Below the pieces are notes generated by a model. The model was not told where the DNA came from. It searched no databases and worked only from the letters and a program-made list of their open reading frames with translations. Positions 1-13,440 of a DNA stretch of 64,000 nucleotides are shown here, piece by piece. Position 1 is the stretch's first letter. Every line of letters begins with the position of its first letter. The position numbers were made by a program, and so were the translations under genes. Source of the stretch: Elephas maximus indicus (taxonomy: Eukaryota > Chordata > Mammalia > Proboscidea > Elephantidae); contig NC_064822.1 in NCBI RefSeq assembly GCF_024166365.1, positions 108,000,823 through 108,064,822 of the forward strand, given 5' to 3'.

Positions 1-82
1 AAGCTGCTTCTGAGTGGACTTGAGCCTTCACACTTTCAGTTAGCAGCTGAATGCGTTAACCAAATTTGCACGATACCTAAGT
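1..82 (-). mobile_element. AfroSINE, antisense, cut by window start
   Basis: The 5' (tRNA-like) part in reverse: TTAGCAGCTGAATGCGTTAA and flanking box B remnants. The rest lies outside the window. Confidence 0.6.
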
Positions 83-3000
83 GGGTCACCTCTTCTGCCT
101 CATCCAAACAGCACCAGGACTCTCATTGGCCCCACAATGAGTTATGGGGGTAACCCTGAGCCAGGGCTGAAAGTGGAGTGAGGGTGGGTCCTAAGCCTCT
201 AAGTTGAGGGGCTTCACTCTCAAGAGTAGAGGAATCTGGACCCAGCCCAGGCTCAGGAATCTCTAGCCAGGGCCTGCGGTTAGCTACAAAAAAGCCAAGG
301 CTGTGGGAAAGTGACTCTGTGAGGAGCGGGTTCAGCCGGGGTGGCAATTGCTCAGCAGAGGGCTGTGCTGAGAAAGCAGCTGACAGATAAATGCAGGCCG
401 ACAGGCCGATAGCCCGAGCTGGCATTGCAGGTCTTGGGCAATGAGCCTCAGGTTCTTTCCTGGAGACCTTCTGAGACTCTCAGAGATGGGTTTTACTGAG
501 TTCACCAATCTCACACTTTATTGTCTTTCCAGGAATAGATGTGGGTGTCTTGGGGGGCCTGAGACATATTAGGGATTCTCAACCCTGATAGGATAGACCA
601 AGCTTGAAACAAATGTCTGGGGGCATCTAGCATGAGTCCTCCCGCTCCACTGAGAGATCACCCTCAGGGCGCCCTCCTCCCACACACACACACAGGCTCC
701 TGGGTGCAGTCCCCACTGCCCTTGCAGGGAGCCCCACCCCTCAGGGGACACTGGGACATTCTCTTCTCCCCATTTACCCTCCTCCCAGCCGTGTTGTGGA
801 AGGAGCAGGAATGCATTCTGGCCAGTGTGAAAATCACTGCAATTTGCCAAGCTCGGGACTCAGATGCCAGGGACAAAAGGTGTGTGCGTGACAGGTAACT
901 GTGGCAGGCAGTGTTTGGGTGCCTCACTCATGGGGGAAAGCTGCACTCCTCTGTCCGAGCTTCGTGGGAATCCTCCCCCAAGCCGGCAGGGCAACCCCTC
1001 CCTGATGCCAGGCCTGGGCCGTGTAAATAATGGCGATGAGCCCCACAAGAAACCAGGCACCAGCACCATGCCTTGTGGGAGAGTCCCACCCCAGCCTGGA
1101 ATCTCACTGTGGCAGGAAGAGCGGGATTACACTGAGCAGCCTTTTTGCTGGGCACTCCACAGAGGGATTACTGAGACTTGGTAGGACATGTTCCTTAGTT
1201 CTCTGGGCATCTTTCTCCCCATCAGCAAAAAATGGGGGGAGGGCTACGTGGTGTCTAGTGGCTGACCCTTCTGGGCTCCCTATCAGAGAAGTGGGAGCAA
1301 CCAGAGGACAGTTGTGGCCTGTCTCACAGGGTGTACAGAGGACATAGAATATGGGCAGCACAGTGTAAATAGGGAAGCCCTTTACAGACACCAGGCAGGG
1401 AGTAGTATTTGTCCAAGTGTCCTCAGGGCAAGGATCAGACAAACTCAGCAGTACCTGAGGCTCTCTCCTCAGACCTCCCACTGCCATCTGTATGTCTTTA
1501 TTAGGACACAGATCTGGTTTTGCACACACCCTCTAGGTCTCATGGTGCCTCAGGTATCTTCAAGGTCGGGGAGCACTGCAGCTCACCTTGTGTCCCACGT
1601 CCCCAGCCCAGCATTGCACACTGGGGGTGCTCAGCACACAGTTTTTGAATTGACAGACAGAAGGTCATGTCCCTCCACTTCTTTCCAGGTCTTTGTGTGA
1701 GGCCCATGCTGAGGCCAAGGGTCCTGTCCACCCCTTTGTCTCTGGGTCCCTGTCCAGAGGGGGGTCTCCCTCTCCTCCAGCCTGGGCACTCTCTGAGGAC
1801 AGAGCTCATGACTTTCCATTTCCTGGCCTCCCCTCCATTCCTCTTGTACTCCCTGGCCCTGAGAGTCCTCTGCACCTGAGCCCACTAGTTGCTCTGGGAC
1901 TTTTCATACTTACAGAAGCTCACAGCCACAGCAGCCCCCAGGCCCTGCCCCAGCCCCCAGTTCCCCACCCAGGAGAGAAAGCTGAAGTACCCTTGTCTTT
2001 GCAGACCTTCCATCCCATAACACGTTCAGCGCAGAAAGCAGGGAAGCAATAGTTGAGGAATGAGTCAACCTATCATTGGGCCATGCCTGGCAGCCCCACC
2101 TGGGAGTCCTGAGCCAGATTCAGCAGGTTGGGGAAGGGCAAATGGAGCACTGAGCCAGCCCCAGACAACCCTTCACAAAGCCCTGGCCTCAGGGAGGACT
2201 GGAGAGAAGAATTTTCCTGCCTCCACTGAGAGCCAAAGGGAATCCTGCTCCCACCCTAACTCTGGGTCCCTGCTTTGCTCTCAGTGGGATTCTCAGGGTT
2301 GCAGAGGCACAAAGGGGATTGGTCTCTCTGTGGACCAGGGAAGCTGGATGCATCACCATTCCCCCAGGGTTGGGAATCCCACCCAGCCTCTCTAAGACTT
2401 TCAGACCCCAAGTCCGAATGCTAGCCTGGACAGAAATGCAAACGTCCAGAAGTAAAGTCACTATTGCTTTGGCTCAGGTGGACTTTGGAGACATTTGCCT
2501 GCTGTCATTATTGGGATCACAAGTGGGCTCCGATCCACTGGGGTTGAGTTTTCTGGTGCAAGGGCTTTATGGAAATTGTGGGTCACAGCGTAGGTTGAAA
2601 ATCTCATGGCCCCACACTGGACCATGTCTTGGTTCCAATCCAGCCCTTGAATTATTCTGGGGCCCTGGACACACTGCTCATCCACTCACTGCACAACTTT
2701 CCCCATGGGTGCAGAGAGACAAACACTGTCTACATGTGTGGAAGGCAAGGGGCCCGAGCTCTTTGGAAGGGACCATACAAGCTGGCATTTCTGTTTTGAG
2801 CCGGCTGGGGGTTAGGCAGGATGGGTGGGGCAGACATGCACGGGGCTGCAGGAACAGCCTTGGCCCCCATCCCTGGGGCTGAGCAGGAGATTGGCACTTG
2901 CGAGGCCAGTGCTGCAGAAAGAGCTCTCAGCATCCCTCCAGCAGGTCCCTGCAAGTCTGGGGAATGTTCTTCCCTCCTTGGAAGGGTGTTTTGCCAGTGG

Positions 3001-5414
3001 CATACTAAAGCCTTTGAAAATCCCCCTCGGCTGATTGAAACTATGGGCTAGAAATCAACAAATACTTTAATTAGTCAGAGGGACTAAAAAAAGGATATAC
3101 AGCAAAACGCCTGTGCTTTGCTTTCTCGTAGAGGGAGGTATTTCTTTAATAAACACCTATAGCGTGTACCACGTGCTGGGTACTGTGCTATGAACTTTGC
3201 ATATAGACCTGAAATAATGAACAAAGAAACATGGGCTTTTACCTTTCTCCTTGCATTGCTTTGGTCCTTACCTGTGGCTATGAGAGTGCCTAGTGCTCTG
3301 GGAATTTGCAGCCTTTCTCAACGATGGAGAGGCTGGGATGTGATTGATTTATGCCAGGCTTGTATCCTAAATGGGATTAGGGGAACGGAGGCAAACTTTG
3401 GTTCATTCTTAACCTGCCCATGCTCCTTTTCTCCCTGGTCCTTTCTATTCCCTCTGCAGTAGCTAACTGGGAGTGGAAAGGCTCACCCAAGACAGATAGA
3501 AACTGGAGCTGCCCTCTCTCAGAGATCCTGCTTGGCTCCCAGCTTCCTAGTCCTGAGAATGGTTGGGCAAGGGACAAGGGAACAGAGAGTCTTGTTTCAG
3601 TCTGACTTTCCCTTTGGTTATGGGTGAGCACCAATCATGTGTGGTGTCAGTAGAGACAGTGGTAATGTGATGGGGAAGAAAGAAAGTTAAGGGCATTATT
3701 GAGGCTGGAATGGTTACCTCTCCCAGAGGAAATACACTTGGAGTTGGACAGTCCTCAAAGCCAAGGGGCACCTTACCTGCCCCACCCCACCCTCTGAGCA
3801 CTTTCATAGACCCTGTCTTCAGACCCCGTAGACACATGACCACTGGCCTTGCTTACTGTCCACTTGGACCAGTAATCACTGTTAAGGGTTAGTGAAAACA
3901 GATTAAGGCTTTTTTTCAAGAGAAGCTCAATGTCAAAAGCAACTGAGAAAAGAATACAGAAACAGGCGTACCAGTCATTCAGTCATTTCTTCCATGTTCT
4001 GAGCACTTGTGATGGGCTATGCACTGGTCTGCTGGGGTGAGGGGAGAGAGACAGATAGGCGGACACTGCTCCCCCCTCGCAGAGCTCAGACCCATGGGGA
4101 GACACAGGGTCACTTCTTGACCTTGGTCCTGTGTCTCTCTGTCATTCCCCATTTCCTCCCTCAGACTCTGGGCCTGAGGTCAGGGCTGGGTCTCCTCCCT
4201 GGACCTCCTTACCAGGCCCATGAGAGCAACCCATACTCTTTACTAGTATTGGGAGGGGGTGTGCAAAGGTGGTTGGAGGATCTCACCTGACTTGGTTTCA
4301 GGAAAAACTCAGTCCCCATAGGCCATCTAAGGTGAGCCTTGGCCAGACTTTCCCGTGGAAATCTTCTGACTCTGACTCCTCCGTACTCCCTTCTAGCCAT
4401 GCCCAGATGACCCCCAGTGATCCACTCATAGAGGGGAAGATGGAAGTTCTGAAAGGTGCAGAACTTAACCCCAAATCCCTCAGCGTGGTAGCGTCAGAGC
4501 CAGACTAGCACCTTATTCCTGTTCCACGACGTACTTCCATTACCTGTGCTGCCTCACCTGGGCCAGAGCAAGAGCCCATGTATCTGCCCCTCCAAGGCTG
4601 CATGACCAGGTTACCTTTTAGAGAATCAATTCCAGAAGACCACTGTGAGAGAGGTCTGTGTGTATTAAGGGGGCTGACGGGTGGCTCTCATGGGTGATGG
4701 TGATTTTTCTACCTCTCACCTCTCCCCTATCTAGAGCCCTGGGAACTTTTGGCACTGACCTGGGTCTTCCCAGGAGGAACCTGGCCTCTGAGCCAAAGCC
4801 AACACTGAGGATCTTCCCCCCAAAGTGGTTGCCCAAGCCAGGCCGCCAAAGGTCCCACTATTCTGTGGACACTGACCACAGATGAAAGAAAGAAATGGAA
4901 TGATGGAAACCCCTTTCTGTGCTGCCCCTTTCCCCAACCCCTGCTCCTTCTCACCTCCATAACGAATGAGAATCCACATATGACTCCATCTTACTTGGGC
5001 TCAGAGTCCATGCTCTCAGCTGGCACCCTAGTCAAACCCATGTCCTCTGAGATAGTTGTCAAAGGTGCCCATCCTCTCTTGTTCCATTCACAAGTCCCTG
5101 GGTTCTCATGGCCCTTCAGCCTCAGCTCCACCCTCCAGCTATTCACACCCAGCCCAATGCCCACCCACTACCCTGCTTTAACGCCAGTGGGAGTAGCTGG
5201 CCCTGCTGGGTGCTGGCTTTTTCTCTCTCTTTGTCTTGGCTTTCCTGGTACACACCTGAAGCTTAGACCCAGATGCCTCCTCAAGGAGTCTCTTCCAAAT
5301 GGGAGGAAAAATTGCTAAATTGGGTCTCTCTCTGAAACTCTGGACCTTTCACAATTCCAAAACAGCTCAAAATGTGGAATGGGTCAGTGCCCGGTATGTG
5401 CTTTGTGAAATGAC
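83..5414. other. Intergenic sequence without a recognised gene
   Basis: Left part of the presumed KRT5-KRT71 spacer. Mostly unique-looking sequence with worn MIR-like or L2-like scraps (for example near 3150-3230, 3980-4040 and 4400-4510). The ORFs here are short, overlap on both strands and carry no recognisable domain. Confidence 0.55.
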
Positions 5415-5640
5415 TGATGATAATAACGATAGCCACACTTACATAGCACCGACTATGCTCCAAGCATGGTTCTGGATATGTTATTTCATTTAATCCTCAC
5501 AAAGTCATGATGTGGATCTATTAATATCCCCATTTTGTAGGTGAGAAAACTGAGGCCCAGAGAGGTTAAACGGTTAACTCAAGGTCACCCACCTAGTAAG
5601 TGACAGAGTATAGATATGAACCCAAGCCAATATGGTTCCA
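5415..5640 (-). repeat. MIR, antisense
   Basis: Contains the reversed MIR core: CATTTTGTAGGTGAGAAAAC, TGAGGCCCAGAGAGGTTAA and CCTAGTAAGTGACAGAG. Confidence 0.75.
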
Positions 5641-8600
5641 AGAGCCTTTGTCTCCATCATCGCTGATGCTGTGGTTATTGGCCCATGACCATGACTTGAC
5701 TTTGATGAGAATCATTTCAGTGGAGGTTCTGGTCTCCAGGCAGCCTGGGAGGGCAGAAAATGCAGAGGGCCTTACGTGCCACTCAGCCAGTCAGTGTATC
5801 TCATCATTCCCCAGCTCCCCTGAAGGAGAAGAAGCGCTATCCTTGAGTAGAGACAAGAGGATGGACCCTTAGGAAGACCCCCCTCTGGACTGCCAGAACC
5901 CTGAGTGGGACAGCTGGGACACTGGGGCAAGACTTCAGTGGGTCGGAGTCATCCTCTACAACAACCCTTGGGGTCACCTACTATCACTCATCTCTCCACT
6001 TCTCTGGCACCAGACATGGGGAAGAGGACCAGATGCCTTCTGGGGCAGTCTCTTCCAGATGGCTGGGATGTGTCTGACAACTAATTCCCCTGACACCCAA
6101 CACCTCTGGATGTGGTCTGATGTTTTGGTTCAGGCCTCAGATATTTGTTCTATTCCTCATTTTCCCAACCCCACAACCACCTATGGCCAAGACACCCAGA
6201 CAGACCCACAGGATGAGTAGAGAAAATGGGCAAGAGGAGGTGGAATGGGATGACATTGAGGGTTATTTGGCATTTTTGATCCTTTGGAATGGCCCAAGCT
6301 ATCCAGTGTCCTCGTAGGCATTAGACCAGTTCTTTTCGTAAGGCTACCCCACTCAGAAAAGTAATTAGCCCCATTTCATTCAGATATGTAACTTCACTTC
6401 TTTTGGCGACACTGGGCCTGATTTCCTTTAGCCTTTCTGGAAATTAATGGCTATTGAGTCCTTACTAAGTGCTTGACCTTGTGCTAAGACTTTCTGTGCA
6501 CTGTGTTATTTACTACTCACTTTATCCACAGGAAATAATCGCTATTATCATCCTAAGATCACACAGCTAGTAAGTGTCAAGGGTGTAACTTGACCCCAGG
6601 TCTGGCTTCTCCAAGAATCTATACTGTCAACCAGAATACAGTAGAGGTGCCAAGGGGATCTTGAGGAGCCCAGCACCCCCGTAGTCTCCATCAGCAGCCC
6701 CACACACCAAAGCCACCTCAAATAAACATACCACCTGAACAAAACCTGTGTGCTTTTCTGCACACCAGTTTTGAGACAAGTCTGCCAGACCGCTGCCTCC
6801 TTCTAACTAGATTGCCACCCTTAAGCCCCAAGCTCTACCCATGTAGTCACTACTGGAGTCATCAACACCACAGTGCCTTCTGCAAGATGGAACTTCCCAA
6901 CTCTCTAGATCTATTAGGCTCAAGTGCTCTCCACTTACCCATTAGCCTTCCTAGGCAGGGTATGTGCCAGGGAGTGAACAAAAGCTCTTATTCATGATGA
7001 CCCTCCCCCCACCCCCGCCATGCCTTGCCTCCCTCCTTAGCCACCCAGAAGTCCCAACTGGTTTCTGAGTCTGCCCCACCCATTGGCCTCCTCATGCCTC
7101 AGGACTCCCTGAAAGGGACAGCCTTATTGTCCAGGGCTCTGGAGATACTCAATGGATCTTGATGTCTTACAGCCAGAGTGTCATGACCTTCCAACCCTCT
7201 TGGGAAGCCTCCAGCAGCCAGCTGACCTGGGCATCCCTGAGGGCTGGGCCCCCTCACTCTGGCATCAGCAATGGCCTCCTGCAGGTTGGCACACTGCCCT
7301 CAACAGAGAACAATAACACGTTATGGTCTGCAAGACCTCAGATATAACATGGCTCCATTGTTCTGAGTCTGGAAAATGATCTCACACTAACCCTGAGAAC
7401 AGAGGTTATCCTCAGTCCCTCAGTGAGGCTTGGCTCTCCTTTGATCAAGAACACACACTAGCTTCTTTTTGGCCTTCTACTCAACTCCTCATTCTTCTGT
7501 GTCCCCCCTTCTCACCATTCCTCCTACCTTACCATCTATTCTAGGCAGAATAATGGTCCTCCAAAGATATTTGCCTCTGAATCCTCTCCTTCCTCCTGAA
7601 TTCTGCCCCTCACAGCTCCTTTCCAAAAAGCTGCCCTCTTGAGGATGATCGTCTTTTATCTCATTAACATGCCCACTACACAGACACTCATTAAGCTCCA
7701 TTTTGTACCTCCAGGCCCTGGACCAGGTCTATGGAACAACAGTGAGCAGGTTACATTCACCAGCCACTGGAGACTTTCTGCTGAAGGTCTATATTTTTCT
7801 GCCCCAGAGTCTGTATTCATTTGGGGCTTTTGTCCACCATTCTCATATTGAGAGCTTGCCATGGACTGGTCCTCTGGGCCCACGTTCTTCAGCACTGCCC
7901 TTTCCCTTACTACCCTTCCACATTCTTCTGCCCCACTCAGAGTTAGCAGAAGCAGTGACAGCTGACCGACATGCTCAGCTGCTCACGCACCAGCTGAGGG
8001 GAGACGAACTGAGCCTGTAAACAGCCCCAATGCCACCTAGCTGGTTTGACTCTGGGACCTTGTCTCTTGGGGTGGGCCTATCCTCTGTGATGAAGAGCAT
8101 GCTACCAGAATTCGTCCTGGTTTCTTGAGGGGATTGGTCTCTTAGCTCAATAGCCTTGTTTTTCTGGGCAACTGACTTTGCCCATTGTTGCCTTTGTCCA
8201 CATTGGGGTCTCTCCCCATTGCCTACTCACAGGTACAGGTTTGGGAAAGGCAAAGTGGCAGTGCCAGTTGGTGAAGAATGTGTTTGTCCTGGACTGTCAC
8301 CCCACGATTGGTGGCTCCCTGAGGACAATGGTCTTGTGGACAAATGGAGATATTTCCCAGTGGACCAGCTCCTTGGGGGTAGGTAGTGGAAACCAGTCCC
8401 ACCCTTTCCCCAGACAGGCAGAGGTTCATCCCTGAACAGAATGGGCTCTGTCCATCTTCCCATGGCCCCCTTGGCTGGCAGAGAGGAAAGAGCGCCTTTT
8501 GTGTTAGCGTTTTGACAGAGGTTCTTCTCCTTGAGAAGAATAGGGGCATGCCTAATGTGTTTATATTATAATGAGCTCAGCTGGGAGCAAAAGTTGAAGA

Positions 8601-9450
8601 CAGAGTCTTTCACCTGAAAATAGCTTTGGGCTGCTCAGGAATTCTGTCCTCCCCTTCACCCTGAGCACTTTTGAGATTCCCACGGCTACTTCCTCTCCAC
8701 ATCCCTCCAGGAAAATGAGCATGGTGGGGCTACAGTTCTCCCACTGGAAGGGAAGAACCCCTGATGGAAATGGAAGGTACAGCATAAGTGATATCTTGGG
8801 TTTTCTACCCCAGGAAACCAATCCAGCGTGGATGTTCTAGCTCCCAAAAGCAGGTTCAGATTACTAAATTGGGCCCCACCTCATGATTCAGTTAGGCAGG
8901 AGCCTCCAAAGGCCTCCAGCACCATCAATTACCTGCCTTGGTCTGGGACCAGAATTTAAGCTCAGCCTTAGGCTGGCAGCAGGTTGGCCACACCCTTCAT
9001 TCTGACTACTCAGGTCAAGGTTGCAGTTGCTTCCCAGGGACAAGAATCTGAGATGTCTGAGGCAGGGTCTGCATCCAAAAATTTCCTTGGCTGAGGAAAG
9101 GAGCACCTTCCCTCAGGTTTCACAGAGCCTGCACTCTCCCTGCCTGCCTGTTCACCACACTGTGGTGGCTTGCATGTTGCTATGATACTCAAGTTATGCC
9201 ATCAGTATTTCAAATATTATCAGGGTCACCCACATTTCAGTGGAGCTTCGACTAAAACTAGGAAGAAAGGCCTGGCAATCTACTTCTGAAAATTAGCCAA
9301 CGAAAACCTTATGGATTACAATGGGACACTGTTTGATATAGTGCTGGGAGATGAGTTCCCTAGGTTAGAAGCTGCTCAAAATACACAGTGTCTACAACTA
9401 CGGACTTAAACGTACCGACAATCATGAAGATAGTACAGGAAACTAACATC
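5641..9450. other. Intergenic sequence, no gene seen
   Basis: Apart from a MIR at about 6440-6610, I see no exon with splice context, no RNA gene and no coherent ORF. Confidence 0.5.
6440..6610 (-). repeat. MIR fragment, antisense
   Basis: GTCCTTACTAAGTGCTTGA through CACACAGCTAGTAAGTGTCA matches reversed MIR. Confidence 0.65.
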
Positions 9451-9454
9451 TCAA

Positions 9455-10555
9455 TTGTTGTTTTTGTTAGGTGCCATCAAGTCTGTTCTGACTCATAGTG
9501 ACCCTATGTACAATAGAACAAAAAACTGCCCAGTCCTGTGCCATCTTCACAATCATTGTTATGCTGGAGCCCATTGTTGCAGCCACTGTGTCAATCCATC
9601 TTGTTGAGGTTCTTCCTCTTTTTTGCTGACCTCCTCACTTTACCAAGCATGATGTCCTTCTCTAGGGACTGGTCCCTCCTGATAACATGCCTTTCTTGGT
9701 CATCTAGTGCTTCTATAACAGAAATACCACAAGTGGATGAGAGAAATTTATCCTCTCACAGTCTAGCAGGTTAGAAGTCCAAATTCAGGGCTTCAGCTCC
9801 AGGGTAAGGCTTTCTCTCTCTGTTGGCTCTGGAGGAAGGTCCTTCTCATCAATCTTCCCTTGGACTAGGAACCTATCTGCACAGGAACCTTGGGTCCAAA
9901 GGGCGCACTCTGCTCCCAGTGCTGCTTTCTTGGTGGCATGAGGTCCCCCTGTCTCTCTACCTGCTTCTATCTTTTATATCTCAAAAGAGGTTGTCTTAAG
10001 ACACTATCTAATCTTGTAGGTCTCATCAATATAACTGCCACTAATCCATCTCATTACATCATAGTGATAGGATTTACAACACATAGGGAAATCACATCAG
10101 ATGACAAAATGGCAGACAATCATACAATACTGAGAATTATGACCTAACCAAGTTAACAGATGTATTTGGGGGACACAATTCAACCCATGACCATGTCCAA
10201 AGTATGTGAGACATAATCTCGCCATATTTACTTCTGAGGAGCATTCTGGATGTACTTCTTCCAAGACAGAAATGTTCGTTCTTTTGGCAGTTTATGATAT
10301 ATTCAATATTCTCCTCCAGCACCTCAATTCAAAGGCATCAGCTCTTTGATCTTCCTTATTCATCGCCCAGCTTTTGCACTCACATGAGGCAATTGAAAAC
10401 ACCATGGCTTCGGTCAGGAATACCTTAGTCTTCAAGGTGACATCTTTGCTTTTTAACACTTTAAAGGGGTCTTTCGTAGCAGATTCGCCCAATGCAATGT
10501 GCCCTTTGGTCATCTCAATGTCAACTAACACCAACAGCACTCTCCAAGTACTCAT
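9455..10555 (-). mobile_element. RTE LINE 3' portion, antisense, split by an LTR
   Basis: Left piece 9455-9687 is the reversed 3' end (TTAGGTGCCATCAAGT, CATAGTGACCC). Right piece about 10192-10555 encodes the degenerate C-terminal protein, with FELRCWRRILNIS on the minus strand. The LTR at 9688-10191 interrupts them. Confidence 0.8.
9688..10191 (-). mobile_element. Solo MaLR/MLT1-like LTR, antisense, nested in RTE
   Basis: Starts near GGTCATCTAGTGCTTCTATA and ends GGGGGACACAATTCAACCCA, as in reversed MLT1-type LTRs. It has no internal coding region. The flanks rejoin into continuous RTE sequence, so it is the younger insertion. The exact edges are uncertain by a few bases. Confidence 0.7.
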
Positions 10556-12162
10556 TCATCTACCCCCAGCAACCAGAATTCGTCACATTGGCATTGGGCC
10601 CTGTGCTTGCCTGACTATGTCTGGCAGGTTCTGCCCGGTCCACAGTGCTGACTCTAGCCTACCAGATCCTTCCCATTGGCCCCACACACAGTCCCTAGCT
10701 TCCCTGGAAGCCCTAAGGGCCCTCACTGTTAGAGGAGGCCCTGGCCAGCCTTCACAGCTTGACTCTGTATCTTCCTTCGGGTGCTAAATCTGAGATGCAA
10801 GAGGGAGAGAGTAAGATCTCCTTTCGCCTCTCCAACATGCTTTGTCACCATCAGGGAAGGAGAGAATGTGGTGTCCTCTTCAGCTGGGGACCTTAAGCAC
10901 ATGGAGTGCTAATAGGTTTGTTGATGAAGGCTGAATAAGGAAATACGCTTAAAGAACCTAGCCCAGGGCCTGGCACATGGGAAGTCCTACCTGTAACATT
11001 TCTCTGCACTTATTTCTTACCCCCATTTCCTCTATGGACTCAGAGCCTTCTCTTTCCCTTTGACACCCAGAGCTGGACCTGGATACCTAGTTCTGCTCTG
11101 GTTGGTGTCCTGAATGTGGGTCCTGTATCCAAGAGCACCCTTACACTTAGTCAAGAGGGACCCTTGCCTTGGACTCCTCCTTGGTGGGTCCTACTCTAGC
11201 TCCTTCCGGTTTCTCTCTTCCCACAGAGCAAGGAGCCTGTAGGGCAGGGGGATATGCTCATCTGGAGCCCACACTCTCCCTTCTAGACCAGCTTAGGTCA
11301 CTAAGACCCCAGAATTCCCTCCCCAGTAACCCCAAGCCCTCACTCAGGCCTGGGAAGACCTCTTCCTCTGGTCCATCCTACAGAGAAGCAACAGTCTTCC
11401 TGGTGGGTACATCTCTAGGCTGTCTTCAGGTATGGTCGGAGCTTGGGTGTGTAGGCTGCGGTGTTCATAAGGCCCTCTGGGGGCATAGAGCCAGGGGTGG
11501 GAAGAGAAAGAGAGCAGGCCGCAGGCTTGGAGCTGGGAGTCCTCTCCATGGGCCACATTCTGACGTGGAACTCAGGAATCCAAGAACACATATATTTGAG
11601 CCTGACCTACCAGGTCACTCTGCTGGGGACTCAAAGCATGGACCTCTCAGTAGGAACAAACGTGACTCCACCAGCTCTTGCCTCACGGGCCTGGACACGT
11701 TCCAGAAGTGCGGTCTTTTGCTCAGTGTGTTGATGGGGGCTGCCTAGGATGCCTGGAGGTGCCTGGGGCTCTTTCAGACAGCAGAGAGCCTGCTGACTGC
11801 ATTCTGCTTGATACTTCAGGTGTGGGCTAAGGAATGGAAGGCAGAGCAGACGCTGCTGCAGTACACCCAACAACAGCAGATGCGAGGCCAGCACACTCAA
11901 CACCTAGACCCTTTCTCAGAGGCTAATGTAAGATAATTGTTTTGTCTGGTATTTTCAGTATTCCCACCCCCCTTAGGCTTTTTAGCCTATGGATATAAAA
12001 GTTTGGCAAACATCAGTTGAAAGCATTTTGTGAGAATCAGTTGGCTATATAGAGTTTACAATAGTCTTGTATATTTTATCATTATTTGTAAATTGTGTGC
12101 TGCATAGCCTTTATATCAATAAAACTTATTTAAAAACTTATAATAAAATTATATATAAATAT
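10556..12162. other. Intergenic sequence with an unexplained mRNA-like 3' end
   Basis: Mostly unique sequence. The segment 11748-12150 looks like a short reading frame followed by an AT-rich polyadenylated tail (see the separate entry). No other gene signal. Confidence 0.45.
11748..12150 (+). other. Possible retrocopy or terminal exon with 3' UTR-like tail
   Basis: A frame open from 11748 to a TAA at 11932-11934 encodes a Gln-rich segment including LLQYTQQQQMRGQHTQHLDP. A possible acceptor, CTTGATACTTCAG, ends at 11819. About 185 bp of AT-rich sequence follow, then ATCAATAAAACTTATTTAAA. I do not recognise the product. It could be the 5'-truncated end of a processed transcript, a last exon, or chance. 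Confidence 0.25.
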
Positions 12163-12367
12163 GCTGTTATTAGTTTCCATCAAGTTAATTTTGGACTCAT
12201 AGCAATCCCATGTGTTGGGGTAGAGCCGTCCTGTAGGGTTTTCTCGGCTGTGATATTTACGGCAGCAGAGCACCAGGTTTTTCTTCCACTCAGCTGCTAG
12301 ATGAGTTTGAACTGCCAAACTTTTGGTTAGCAACTGAATGCTTAACTATTGTGCTACCATGGCTCCT
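12163..12367 (-). mobile_element. AfroSINE, long form, antisense
   Basis: Reversed copy ending TGCTACCATGGCTCCTC. It contains the extra CTGTGATATTTACGGCAGCAG segment of the long form and TTTTGGTTAGCAACTGAATG of the tRNA-like head. Confidence 0.85.
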
Positions 12368-12431
12368 CATATATAAATGTGTGTGTGTATATATATAGAT
12401 AGATGTACATGTATGTGTGTGTTTGTATACA

Positions 12432-12640
12432 TTGTTGTTGTTAGCTGTCATGAAGTTGGCCCCTGACTCATGATGACCCCATGTGTTACAGAATAAAACT
12501 GCTCCATAGGGTTTTCTTGGCTGTAATCTTTATAGAAGCAGGTCACCAGGCCTTTCTTCCATGGTGCTGCTGGGTGGATTTGAACTGCCAGCCATTAGGT
12601 TAGCAGCTGATTGAAAACCTCTTGCACCATCCAGGAGGAG
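12432..12640 (-). mobile_element. AfroSINE, long form, antisense
   Basis: Reversed; GGCTGTAATCTTTATAGAAG and GGTTAGCAGCTGATTG are present. It lies 64 bp from another copy in the same orientation. Confidence 0.85.
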
Positions 12641-12803
12641 CTGATTATTAAACATTCTCCAGCACGCCATTGTCTCCGACTCTCTTGCTACCACTCCCCA
12701 GGCCTGCCCTTTGTGGCATTGACAGGCCTCCCCATCCTTCCCTTCCTGGTGGTCAGGGCCTCAGAGATATGGACTACAGTTTCCTCAGCCCCCCTCTCCC
12801 AGG

Positions 12804-12816
12804 CCCCCCCCCCCCC
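12804..12816. repeat. Homopolymer C(13)
   Basis: Thirteen consecutive C in a CT-rich stretch. Confidence 0.9.
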
Positions 12817-13169
12817 TTTTCTGACTCAGGACACCTTTTTCCATCTGTTCTCCTCTCACCAGCCATGGCTCCCATTCCAAGTTTCTGGACACCCTGTCTG
12901 GATAGTCAATCACTGTGCCATTCCCTTCCTTGCCTTGGCCTGTTGCCCAAGCTGGCCTGCCTTCTTTCACCCTGAGACCCTCTCTGCAGCAAACTGGCTT
13001 TGGTGGTGCCTGCCAGCACAGCTGGTCCTTAGGGATGTCAGGTGGCAACTCAGCCTGAGGCCTGCCTCCTGGTCATTCCCAGCCCAACAAAGGCAGGTCT
13101 GCAAAGAGACAGAGGGGTGGCTGAGGGCCACAGAGAAGGAAGTCTGCAAATGCAAAATACACACTGGAT

Positions 13170-13420
13170 TTTGAAGACTTGGTATGAAAAAAGACTGTAA
13201 AATGTATCATTAGTTTTTTAATATTGATTACATGTTGAAATGATAATTTTTTTTGTGTGTGTATATATTTATATACATCTCCTGACTTGACTGGTTTCCA
13301 AGACCATCAAAGATTTATTCACAGCAGGAACAATCAGGACTCAATATATACAAAATTAATGAGGCTACTAGAACATTTACAATTACATATATAGTGTTCA
13401 GAACACTGGGCACAGAGGTC
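13170..13420. repeat. Possible old DNA-transposon fragment
   Basis: AT-rich; TTGATTACATGTTGAAATGA and GAGGCTACTAGAACATTTAC resemble MER5-type non-autonomous hAT sequence. The family call is from memory and weak. Confidence 0.3.
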
Positions 13421-13440
13421 TGTAGGTTTCTTGTACCCAA

